A stretch of DNA of 64,000 bases from Acidobacteriota bacterium. GTDB lineage: Bacteria; Acidobacteriota; Vicinamibacteria; Vicinamibacterales; UBA2999. Positions 15,140 through 25,579 of this stretch are shown one piece after another. Under the pieces are notes generated by a model. The model was not told the DNA's origin, did no database searches, and saw only the letters and a program-made list of their open reading frames with translations. The position numbers and the translations under genes are program-made. How positions within the stretch are numbered: the stretch's first letter is position 1; every line of letters begins with the position of its first letter. The stretch is from positions 23,924 through 87,923 of the forward strand of contig JADZCN010000046.1 in NCBI GenBank assembly GCA_020851565.1, in the 5' to 3' direction.

Positions 15140-16690
15140 TCAATGTACTGTGGCCTGCTGGAACGTCACGGCGCCGAGCGGTGACGGAGTGACGCCCTCC
15201 ACGTTCGCGCGGCTGGCCACGACGTACAGCGTGTCGAAGAGCCACACCGCGCCCGGGTCCTCGAGGTAGACGATCTCCTGCGCGCGCCGATAGAGCTGCT
15301 GGCGCTTCTCCGCGTCGGTCTCGCGCATCGCCGCCTCGATCACCCGGTCGAACTCGGCGTTCGAGTAGTAGCCGTAGTTGTTCTCGTTGGTTGGCGCGCT
15401 GCGGAAGATGGGGCGCAGGCCCCAGTCCGCGTCCGCCGTGGACGCGCCGGCGCCCATGATGAAGATCTCCTGCGGGTTCTTCTCCGGCGGCAACCCCGCC
15501 CAGTAGGTCACCATCGTCCCCCACTCGATGACGTCGATGGCCGCCTCGATCCCGACCTTCTTCAGGTCCGCCGCGAGGGCCTCGGCCAGCTCCACGCCCA
15601 TCGGGTAGCGCGGCGTGGTGGCGATGCGTGTCTTGAAGCCGTTCGGATAGCCTGCGGCTTTCAGGAGCGCGCGCGCCTTGTCCGGGTCGTACGGGATCTC
15701 GCCCAGGTTCGCGTAGCCCCGCATGATGGGCGTGAGCGCGCCGGTCGAGGGACGCGCGAAGGACGACACCAGGTTGTCTACGATGGCGCGCCGGTTGATG
15801 GCGTAGGAGATGGCCTGGCGCACGCGCACGTCGTTGTAGGGCTTCTTCGTCACATTGAAACGGAACTGCTGCATCCCCACGCTGGGGGTTTTCGTCACCA
15901 CGATGCCCGCTTCCTTCTCGAGCCGCGCGATGTCGGCGGAGGGGATGCGGCTGATCACGTCCACGTCGCCGGCCTCCAGCGCCAGCACGCGCGCCGCCGC
16001 CTCGGGAATGGGCCGATAGACGATGCGGCGCGTCTTGCCCTTCTCGGCCCAGTAGTCGTCGTTACGCTCGAGGACGATCTCCTGGTCCTTCTTCCACGAC
16101 ACGATGCGGTAGGGGCCGGTGCCGGACGCACGGTCGGCGCCGAGGCCGAAGTCCCTCCCGAACTTCTCCGCCACCGTCGGATTCACGATGGCCGCGGACA
16201 CGTGCGCCATCGTCGGCTCGAAGGCGCCGAAGGGGTACTTCGTGGTGATGCGGACGGTGCGATCGTCCACCGCCTCGACGCGATCGATCATGTCGAAGAG
16301 GACGAGGCGCTTGTGATTGGCGATCGGGTCCATGACGCGCGTGAAGTTGCGACGGACGGCGTCGGCGTTGAAGGGCGTGCCGTCGTGGAAGCGGATGCCG
16401 TCGCGCAGGTGGAAGGTCCAGGTCACGCCGTCGGGCGCGACGTCCCAGCGCTCGGCAAGGCGCGGGACGATCTTCATGTCCCGGTCGAAGCCGATCAGGG
16501 TCTCGTACATCATCATGATGACCTGATCGGACTCGGTGTCCGTCGTGTTGTGCGGGTCGAGCGTCGTCGCGTCGGCGGAGGCGGCGAACACGAGCGTGTC
16601 GCGCGGCCCCGCGGGCGAATCGGTGCCTGCTCCCCCGCCGCACGCCACCGCCGCCAGCATCGCGGCCATCACACCTGTCAATCTCGTCAC
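15140..16690 (-). CDS. ABC transporter substrate-binding lipoprotein, peptide type (SBP family 5)
   Basis: 516 residues. The signal VTRLTGVMAAMLAAVACGGG has a lipobox-like cysteine. The mature part has the family 5 pattern: LDPHNTTDTESDQVIMMMYE, LAERWDVAPDGVTWTFHLRD and GIRFHDGTPFNADAVRRNF, then WKKDQEIVLERNDDYW. It captures oligopeptides or related solutes outside the membrane and delivers them to DppBC, encoded next. GTG 16690 is chosen because GGGAGG lies 4 nt upstream; an in-frame ATG at 16708 lacks such a site. Confidence 0.9.
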   Translation of the reverse strand: MTRLTGVMAAMLAAVACGGGAGTDSPAGPRDTLVFAASADATTLDPHNTTDTESDQVIMMMYETLIGFDRDMKIVPRLAERWDVAPDGVTWTFHLRDGIRFHDGTPFNADAVRRNFTRVMDPIANHKRLVLFDMIDRVEAVDDRTVRITTKYPFGAFEPTMAHVSAAIVNPTVAEKFGRDFGLGADRASGTGPYRIVSWKKDQEIVLERNDDYWAEKGKTRRIVYRPIPEAAARVLALEAGDVDVISRIPSADIARLEKEAGIVVTKTPSVGMQQFRFNVTKKPYNDVRVRQAISYAINRRAIVDNLVSSFARPSTGALTPIMRGYANLGEIPYDPDKARALLKAAGYPNGFKTRIATTPRYPMGVELAEALAADLKKVGIEAAIDVIEWGTMVTYWAGLPPEKNPQEIFIMGAGASTADADWGLRPIFRSAPTNENNYGYYSNAEFDRVIEAAMRETDAEKRQQLYRRAQEIVYLEDPGAVWLFDTLYVVASRANVEGVTPSPLGAVTFQQATVH

Positions 16691-16694
16691 GCTG

Positions 16695-16700
16695 CCTCCC
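16695..16700 (-). promoter_or_regulatory. Ribosome binding site GGGAGG deciding a GTG start
   Basis: GGGAGG four bases before GTG 16690 supports that start over ATG 16708 for the substrate-binding protein. Confidence 0.6.
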
Positions 16701-16711
16701 TGGGCCACGGG

Positions 16712-16832
16712 AACACGAAGGACACGAAGGGCAGAAAGGGCACGAAGGGAAAGGTCGGAGGCGAGAACCCCAGAACCCGAGAACCTCAGAACCTCAGAAC
16801 CCCAGAACCTCAGAACCTCAGAACCTCAGAAC
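16712..16832. repeat. CACGAAGG (family D) plus GGTTCT (family A) repeats
   Basis: Plus-strand CACGAAGGACACGAAGGG at about 16715-16750, then AGAACCCC units at about 16762-16832. On the minus transcript GGTTCT follows the deacylase stop (16834) and CCTTCGTG precedes the substrate-binding-protein start. Confidence 0.85.
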
Positions 16833-16833
16833 C

Positions 16834-17862
16834 TCACGTCGTCTTCCACTCCGTTCTCGGGTCCTCGAGCGATGCCACGCCGAAGCCCCAGCCGCCCGGC
16901 CGCACCATCTGCGAGCGGCAGGCGTAGAAGATGATGCCGCGCCCGGGCGAGCGGACCTCCTCGAGCAGCTCGAAGGTCATCGCGTGGCGCACGGTCGCCA
17001 GCACCTCGCCCTTCGCCACCTCGGTGAACTGCCGGTCGAGCCCGACGACCGGCTCGAGGTACCCGCCCACGCTGGGGCCCACGCGGAAGTAGTCGTGGAA
17101 GTGCAGGTAGCCCGCGGGCGGCTTCACCTCTCCCTCGATCATGCCGAGCTGGCGCATCACGCCCATCGTGCCGTCCACGTTCATCTGGATCCAGCGCTGC
17201 TCCTGCGGCTCGCCCCAACCCAGCCCGCCCACCTCGGCCACGATGCCGGGGATGCCGTACTTCTCTCCCGCATGCCCGAGAGAAGTGCGGGCGCCGCGCA
17301 GGCCGCTGAAGATGGTGAGCGCGTGCAGGACGGGAAACCCGTACGCCAGGGCCATCGCCCTGCTGCGCTCCGCAACGTCGGCGCGCGAGTAGTCCGTCAC
17401 ATAGCTCACGTCCGCCATCGTCGCGCCCCAGTCACCGACGTGGTAGTCGATGACGGCGTCGCTCTTCGCCATGAACTCGTCCGACAGCACGCGCGTGATC
17501 TGGTTCGAGAGCCACTGGTAGGGCCCGCCGAAGGTGCGGTTGGCGTCCGGCTCGTCCGCGTTGTCCTGGATGCAGCGGGTGGCGGTGGCCATGGCTGGCG
17601 CGTTGGCCACGGGGATGGCGATGACGTTGCCGCGCAACACGCCGGCGTCGATCCGGCTCAGCAGCTCACGCAGGACCACGGCCGAGAACCACTCGTTGCC
17701 GTGGAGCATTGAGAGGAGCAGCAGCGTCGGGCCGTCGTGCGCGCCGGCGGCGACGTGCGCGACGATGTCCACGTCGCCGGTGAGGTCGCGAGTGACCGGC
17801 GCGCGGACGATCGTGCGCGTGCCGGCGGCAATAGTCGAGCCTGCAAGGGTGAGGGAGCCCAC
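16834..17862 (-). CDS. Succinylglutamate desuccinylase / aspartoacylase family zinc hydrolase
   Basis: 342 residues of the M14-like AstE/AspA fold. SMLHGNEWFSAVVLRELL supplies the first zinc ligands (HxxE), PDANRTFGG resembles the DLNR substrate loop, and VIDYHVGDWGA gives a further histidine. A C-terminal beta domain includes PPAGYLHFHDYFRVGPSVGG. The family removes acyl groups from amino acids or cleaves small peptides; the true substrate is unknown. No signal peptide is seen. GTG 17862 follows a perfect TATAAT by 8 nt. Placed upstream of a peptide importer. Confidence 0.8.
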   Translation of the reverse strand: MGSLTLAGSTIAAGTRTIVRAPVTRDLTGDVDIVAHVAAGAHDGPTLLLLSMLHGNEWFSAVVLRELLSRIDAGVLRGNVIAIPVANAPAMATATRCIQDNADEPDANRTFGGPYQWLSNQITRVLSDEFMAKSDAVIDYHVGDWGATMADVSYVTDYSRADVAERSRAMALAYGFPVLHALTIFSGLRGARTSLGHAGEKYGIPGIVAEVGGLGWGEPQEQRWIQMNVDGTMGVMRQLGMIEGEVKPPAGYLHFHDYFRVGPSVGGYLEPVVGLDRQFTEVAKGEVLATVRHAMTFELLEEVRSPGRGIIFYACRSQMVRPGGWGFGVASLEDPRTEWKTT

Positions 17863-17870
17863 GGGCGGGG

Positions 17871-17876
17871 ATTATA
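17871..17876 (-). promoter_or_regulatory. -10 box TATAAT, leaderless spacing
   Basis: A consensus TATAAT ends 8 nt before GTG 17862. The clearest of the start-proximal promoters in the window. Confidence 0.65.
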
Positions 17877-17884
17877 CGTGCTGG

Positions 17885-17996
17885 GATTCTCGGGTTCTGG
17901 GGTTCTGGGGTTCTGGGGTTCTCGGGTTCTCGGGTTCTCGGGTTCTCGGGTTCTCGGGTTCTCGGGTTCTCGGGTTCTCGGCGTTCGGGGGTTCTA
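17885..17996. repeat. GGTTCT-type repeat (family A)
   Basis: About 14 units of GGTTCTGGG/GGTTCTCGG on plus, reading AGAACC on the strand of the minus gene that starts at 17862. Confidence 0.9.
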
Positions 17997-18287
17997 ATCC
18001 GGAGCTCCGCACTGGTGGGCCCTGCGGGTGGGCTTGCGGTGGGCGCGCGCGTCGCTCGCGTGAGTTCAGGAACCGTGTCGCCCCGACACGAAAGGCGAGT
18101 CACCCGAGCGAAAGAACACCCACCGGCGCCGGCTACCTGAAGAGCCGACCCGAAGGGCCCACCCGAAGGCCCCACCCGAAGGACCCACCCGAAGGACCCA
18201 CTCGAAGGGCCTATCCGAAGGGCCTACCCGAAGGGCCCACCCGAAGGGCCTCACCGGCGCGGAGCGCAGGCTCTAACCTCCGGCACC
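17997..18287. repeat. Spacer with CCCGAAGG iterated motif (family H)
   Basis: From about 18155 to 18250 the motif CCCGAAGGGCC/CCCGAAGGACC is iterated about nine times on plus, so CCTTCGGG follows the minus-strand lipoprotein stop at 18288. The stretch 17997-18150 is unique sequence in which I see no credible gene. Confidence 0.75.
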
Positions 18288-18791
18288 CTAAGTGGCACAC
18301 CTCTGGAACGCCGGCAGGTGGTTGAGGAGCGATGCCGCGCGATTGCTCTCGAACACTTGCCGCACGTCCGTCGGCAGGTCGAGCCCGAGATAGCGGTCGT
18401 AGATCGCGATGTTCTCCTGCTCGGCCACCACGCCTGCAGCGCACGCCTCGCGGAAGGTGCCGAAGTGCGGCACGGTGGCAAGGGTCCACGGGTTGACGGG
18501 CGCGGTCAGGCCGCGGTTCACGAAGAGGTTCGCAATGCTCGCGGAATGGCGCTGCTCGGCCGTCAGGACGTTCGTGAACGGCGCGAGGGCGCCGAGGTCG
18601 GCCACCACACCCGTGTAGGTCGTCTCCGCGCGGTACTCGTCGACGATGGCCTCTTCCATCGCGGCGCGAACAGCCGCGGTCAGAGTGGATCCGATGGGCG
18701 GGGTGGGCGACGGCGAGGTCGGGGAGGAATCCGAATCGCACCCGGCCGCGAGGGCGGCCAGCAGAACAGGAACCAGCACGAGGCGTCTCAT
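18288..18791 (-). CDS. Ferritin-like (DUF2202-type) lipoprotein
   Basis: 167 residues. The signal RRLVLVPVLLAALAAGC carries a good lipobox (AAGC). After a Ser/Pro/Thr linker come four helices with di-iron-type ligands: EEAIVDEYRAETTY, LTAEQRHSASIANLF and AAGVVAEQENIAIYDRYL. This is the DUF2202/ferritin-like pattern. It is probably a membrane-anchored periplasmic protein; iron binding or peroxide handling is inference. A strong hairpin (18806-18834) sits in its 5' leader. Confidence 0.75.
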   Translation of the reverse strand: MRRLVLVPVLLAALAAGCDSDSSPTSPSPTPPIGSTLTAAVRAAMEEAIVDEYRAETTYTGVVADLGALAPFTNVLTAEQRHSASIANLFVNRGLTAPVNPWTLATVPHFGTFREACAAGVVAEQENIAIYDRYLGLDLPTDVRQVFESNRAASLLNHLPAFQRCAT

Positions 18792-18805
18792 GACGCCCCC
18801 TTTCC

Positions 18806-18834
18806 GGGACCCGGGGAGCGGAACGCCGGGTCCC
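18806..18834. promoter_or_regulatory. Perfect 9-bp hairpin in the leader of the ferritin-like gene
   Basis: GGGACCCGG at 18806-18814 pairs with CCGGGTCCC at 18826-18834 across 11 nt. On the minus strand it lies 15 nt before ATG 18791, just upstream of a GGGGG ribosome-site-like run. It could be an RNA switch element, an operator or a terminator without a U tail. Confidence 0.5.
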
Positions 18835-18872
18835 TTCCCCCATATTGATGCAGAAAGGGTGGGGGTGGTGAC

Positions 18873-19002
18873 GGTTCTGGGGTTCTGGGGTTCTGGGGTT
18901 CTGAGGTTCTGAGGTTCTGGGGTTCTGGGGTTCTGGGGTTCTGGGGTTCTGGGGTTCTGGGGTTCTGGAGGTTCTGGAGGTTCTGGAGGTTCTGAGGTTC
19001 GT
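18873..19002. repeat. GGTTCT-type repeat (family A)
   Basis: About 17 units on plus (GGTTCTGGG, GGTTCTGAG, GGTTCTGGA), reading AGAACC before the minus lipoprotein gene. The 19003-19167 stretch after it holds the upstream region of the IVS-type gene, with a GGTTGC/GCAACC inverted repeat near 19010-19030 and no other credible gene. Confidence 0.9.
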
Positions 19003-19167
19003 TAACTGTGGTTGCGCGACGGCAACCGCGGTTGTCAGCATCGCGAGACGCCTGCGACTGGAATGGATCCAGGTTTCTCACGCAAGTTACGGCTGTTCAA
19101 CCAGATACGAGGCTCGGGTGGCGGCGGCCCCTGGGCGACTGCACACGGCAGGGGGCTTGCTGGTGCG

Positions 19168-19548
19168 ATGCCTGTGGCCAGAGACTTCACCGAGCTCGTT
19201 GCCTGGCAACTGTCTGTCGAGCTCAAGCGCCGTGTGTACGAGATCGCCCGCTCGGGCCGGTCCGCTCGCGACTGGAAGTTCGTGGAGCAGATGACGGATG
19301 CCGCGGCCTCGGCGCCACGAAACATCGCCGAGGGATTCGGACGTTTTGACCCGAAGGAGTTCGCGCACTTCCTGAAGATCGCCATCGGGTCCGAACACGA
19401 GGTGCGGAACCACCTGATCGACGCCTTCGACCGAGGCTACATCACCGAAGCTGAACGAGACGACGCTGTCCATCTGTCACGGCGTGCCGTCACGGCCGCG
19501 ACACGCCTCCGGGCGTATCTGCTGTCCGACCGCAACCCCTACCGTTGA
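19168..19548 (+). CDS. Four-helix bundle protein (23S rRNA intervening-sequence family)
   Basis: 126 residues. The pattern RDFTELVAWQLSVELKRRVY, MTDAAASAPRNIAEGFGRF, FAHFLKIAIGSEHEVRNHL and GYITEAERDDA matches the S23/IVS family (TIGR02436), proteins first seen inside rRNA intervening sequences. Here it stands alone with no rRNA nearby. It may bind nucleic acid; function is unknown. ATG 19168 is the first codon matching the family N-terminus. Confidence 0.85.
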   Translation: MPVARDFTELVAWQLSVELKRRVYEIARSGRSARDWKFVEQMTDAAASAPRNIAEGFGRFDPKEFAHFLKIAIGSEHEVRNHLIDAFDRGYITEAERDDAVHLSRRAVTAATRLRAYLLSDRNPYR

Positions 19549-19549
19549 A

Positions 19550-19612
19550 CCCCCAGAACCCCAGAACCCCAGAACCTCAGAACCCCAGAACCCCAAAACC
19601 CAGAACCCCATT
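19550..19612. repeat. AGAACC-type repeat (family A), pre-start
   Basis: AGAACCCC/AGAACCTC units on plus between the IVS-type gene and the TetR gene. Confidence 0.9.
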
Positions 19613-19628
19613 GACCCCATCCCGGGAA

Positions 19629-19646
19629 TGAATGACCATTCATTCA
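19629..19646. promoter_or_regulatory. FadR-type operator upstream of the TetR regulator
   Basis: TGAATGACCATTCATTCA fits the Bacillus FadR (YsiA) box TGAATGAMTANTCATTCA, as I recall that consensus, at all but one position. It lies inside a longer palindrome GAATGAATGACCATTCATTC (19626-19645, 9-bp arms). It overlaps a possible ATG at 19628, which favours ATG 19652 as the regulator start and suggests autoregulation of the whole fad operon. Confidence 0.75.
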
Positions 19647-19651
19647 TCGCG

Positions 19652-20268
19652 ATGTCCGCCACGTCCACCCGCCGCCTGGCCGCCGTGAAGGCGCCCCCCG
19701 CCACCGACAAGCGCGACGCCATCCTCCGCGCGGCGGTGAAGGTCTTCGCCCGCCACGGCTACTTCCAGTCGCAGGTGGCCGACGTCGCACGCGTGGCCGG
19801 CGTGGCCGCCGGCACCGTCTACCTCTACTTCCGCAGCAAGGACGACCTGCTCGTCTCCATCTTCGAGCGCACGATGAAGGACGCCATCGACGAGGGGCGG
19901 GCGGCGCTGGCCGGGGTGCCGGATCCGGAGGCGCGCCTGCGGCGCATCGCGCGGCTCCACCTCGAGCGCCTGGGCCGCGACCGGGAGCTGGCCGTCGTGG
20001 TTCAGGTGGAGCTGCGCCAGTCCATCAAGTTCATGGAGCGCTTTTCGTCCAGCTACCTGCAGGACTACCTGACCATCATCCGCCGCGCCATCGCGGACGG
20101 GCAGGATGCCGGGACGTTCCGGCGGGACGTGAACGCGAACACCGCCGCCAAGGTGTTCTTCGGCGCCCTGGACGAGATGGCGACCAACTGGATGCTGAGC
20201 CGCCGCAAGTACGACCTGGCCGCCGAGGCCGACGTGGTCGTGGACCTGCTGATCGGAGGCCTGGGACG

Positions 20269-20272
<4 letters not shown>
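19652..20272 (+). CDS. TetR family regulator of fatty-acid degradation (FadR-like)
   Basis: 206 residues. The N-terminal HTH is DKRDAILRAAVKVFARHGYF then VADVARVAGVAAGTVYLYF, canonical TetR. The C-terminal ligand domain is of the TetR_C_33/FadR kind (VVVQVELRQSIKFMERFSSS, DYLTIIRRAIADGQDAGTFR). By analogy with Bacillus FadR it should repress the operon until long-chain acyl-CoA is bound. It overlaps fadN by 4 nt (ATGA) and has the FadR-like box just upstream. An alternative start is ATG 19628, inside the operator. Confidence 0.85.
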
Positions 20273-22587
<2,315 letters not shown>

Positions 22588-22760
22588 GGTTCTGGGGTTC
22601 TGGGGTTCGGAGGTTCTGAGGTTCGGAGGTTCGGAGGTTCGGAGGTTCGGAGGTTCTTGGGGTTCGCTGCCAGAGCTCGGACCCCAGCACCCGAACCACC
22701 GAACTCCAGAACCCCAGAACCCCAGAACCCCAGAACCCCAGAACCCCAGAACCGAGGAGT
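22588..22760. repeat. Paired GGTTCT and AGAACC arrays (family A)
   Basis: GGTTCTGGGG/GGTTCGGAG units (22588-22662) follow the fadN stop. AGAACCCC units (about 22706-22752) precede the hydrolase start and its GAGGAG site. The arms are complementary around a loop of about 40 nt. Confidence 0.9.
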
Positions 22761-22763
22761 TAC

Positions 22764-23630
22764 ATGATCGATATCGGGCACGGTGAACCAGTCGTCTTGA
22801 TCCCCGGCCTGCAGGGGCGGTGGGAGTGGATGCAGCCGGCCGTCGAGGGGCTGGCGCGGCGGCACCGCGTGATCGCGTACTCGCTCTGTGACGAGCGGAC
22901 GAGCCCATTCGACTGCGATCCCGCGCTCGGTTTCGAGAACTACGTCCGGCAGGTGGGCGAGGCCATGGACCGGGCGGGACTGCGGGAAGCCACTCTCATC
23001 GGGGTGTCGTACGGCGGCCTGATCGCCACCGAGTTCGCGGCCCGGTTTTCCGGGCGGGTGACACGCCTGGTGCTCGCCTCGGCGCTGCCCACCGACTGGA
23101 CGCCGGACCGCAGGGCCCGGTTCTACCTGCGGGCGCCCCGGCTGCTCAGCCCGGTCTTCGTGATCACGGCGCCGATGCGGCTCCAGCCGGAAGTGCGGGC
23201 GGCGTTCCCCGCCATCGGTGACCGGCTGCGCTTCATGGTGCGGCACGGCTGGCGCGTAACGACGGCCCCGATGTCACCGACGAAGATGGCCCGGCGCCTG
23301 GAGTGGGCGGAGCACCATCGGTTCGCCGACGCCACGCACGTGCAGGCGCCCACGCTCGTCGTCACCGGCGAGCCGGGGCTCGACCGGGTGGTGCCTGTCG
23401 AGGTGAGCCGGCGCAACGTCGCGCGCCTCGCGCACGCGCGCCACGTCGTGCTGCCTCGCACGGGCCACCTCGGCATCGTCACGAAGCCCGAGGGCTTCTG
23501 CGAGGTGCTCGACGAGTTCGTGGCGAACAGGACGGAGACCGGGCGAGGGGACGCCGGGACTGAAGTCCCGGCGCTCCACCAGACCGCGGCGCACTACGGA
23601 GCGCCGGGGTTTCAGCCCCGGCGTGGATGA
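22764..23630 (+). CDS. Alpha/beta hydrolase
   Basis: 288 residues. The fold starts with the oxyanion strand VVLIPGLQGRWEWMQP. The nucleophile elbow is GVSYGG (Ser about 98). The acid and histidine are likely in VTGEPGLDRVV and PRTGHLGIV. An esterase, thioesterase or lactonase role is open. The last 25 or so residues, from GDAGTEVPALHQ on, are encoded by two copies of the family G palindrome and are probably not native. A GAGGAG ribosome site precedes the start. It lies inside the fad operon between fadN and fadA. Confidence 0.8.
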   Translation: MIDIGHGEPVVLIPGLQGRWEWMQPAVEGLARRHRVIAYSLCDERTSPFDCDPALGFENYVRQVGEAMDRAGLREATLIGVSYGGLIATEFAARFSGRVTRLVLASALPTDWTPDRRARFYLRAPRLLSPVFVITAPMRLQPEVRAAFPAIGDRLRFMVRHGWRVTTAPMSPTKMARRLEWAEHHRFADATHVQAPTLVVTGEPGLDRVVPVEVSRRNVARLAHARHVVLPRTGHLGIVTKPEGFCEVLDEFVANRTETGRGDAGTEVPALHQTAAHYGAPGFQPRRG

Positions 23631-23663
23631 CCAGGCAGGAGCGCCGGGGCTTCAGCCCCGGCG
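23551..23663. repeat. Three REP-like palindromes (family G)
   Basis: GCCGGGACTGAAGTCCCGGC (23551-23577 with flanking GCTCC), GCCGGGGTTTCAGCCCCGGC (23598-23623) and GCCGGGGCTTCAGCCCCGGC (23638-23663), in alternating orientation. They cover the junction between two hydrolase genes and encode the tail of the first. Confidence 0.9.
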
Positions 23664-23680
23664 ACGGTGACGAGGAGCCG

Positions 23681-24340
23681 ATGGCAAACGAGATCGTGCA
23701 GGAGATACCGGGCCCTGTCGGGCCGCTCGAGGCGCGGCTGGACCTGCCGAGTGGAGCGCCGCGGGCGGTGGCCGTCATCGGGCACCCGCATCCGCTCCTC
23801 GGGGGAACCATGCACACCAAGGCGGTGTACCGGGCGGCGAAGGCGCTGGCGGCCATCGACGTGGCGGCGCTCCGGTTCAACTTCCGCGGCGTCGGGCTCA
23901 GTGCCGGCACCTTCGACGAGGGCGCGGGCGAGAAGGACGACTTCCGGGCGGCCATGGACTTCGCCGCCGAACGGTTTCCCGGCCTCCCCATCTGGGCAGC
24001 CGGCATGTCGTTCGGCTCGTGGATCGCGCTCACGGTGGGCGCGGAGGATCCGCGCGTCACGCTGCTGCTCGCCCTCGCGCCGCCGGTGGACCGCTACGCC
24101 TACGACGCGCTGAAGACCTGTACCAAGCCGAAGTTCATCATCCACGGGGAGGAGGACGGCGTCGTCTCCGTGCGCGAGGTTCGGAAGCTGTACGGCGAGA
24201 TCCCGGAGCCGCGGGAGCTGGTTGTCATCGAAGGCGCGGATCACGTGTTCGACGGCAAGACCTCGCTCGTGGGCGAGGCGATCGAGGACCTGCTCGGGGA
24301 CTTCGAGAAAGAGACCACGAAGGACACGAAGGGCAGTTGA
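23681..24340 (+). CDS. Alpha/beta hydrolase, dienelactone-hydrolase-like
   Basis: 219 residues. The signature [40 protein letters not shown] and the elbow GMSFGS define the family; aspartate in [10 protein letters not shown] and histidine in [12 protein letters not shown] complete the triad. ATG 23681 has GAGGAG 5 nt upstream. The C-terminus [10 protein letters not shown] is encoded by a CACGAAGG-type repeat. A role in acyl or thioester hydrolysis within the fad operon is inference. Confidence 0.8.
   Translation: MANEIVQEIPGPVGPLEARLDLPSGAPRAVAVIGHPHPLLGGTMHTKAVYRAAKALAAIDVAALRFNFRGVGLSAGTFDEGAGEKDDFRAAMDFAAERFPGLPIWAAGMSFGSWIALTVGAEDPRVTLLLALAPPVDRYAYDALKTCTKPKFIIHGEEDGVVSVREVRKLYGEIPEPRELVVIEGADHVFDGKTSLVGEAIEDLLGDFEKETTKDTKGS
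24308..24340. repeat. CACGAAGG-type repeat (family D) at the 3' end of a gene
   Basis: CCACGAAGGACACGAAGG forms the last codons of the hydrolase gene, in the post-stop orientation seen for this family elsewhere. Confidence 0.8.
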
Positions 24341-24347
24341 GGACACC

Positions 24348-25550
<1,203 letters not shown>

Positions 25551-25579
25551 GTTCTAAGGTTCACAAGCTGGAGACGATC

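Noticed and set aside
17885..17996. CRISPR-like regular repeat array
   Set aside because: The units are 7-8 bases with no spacers of constant length and no cas genes; this is an iterated short motif.
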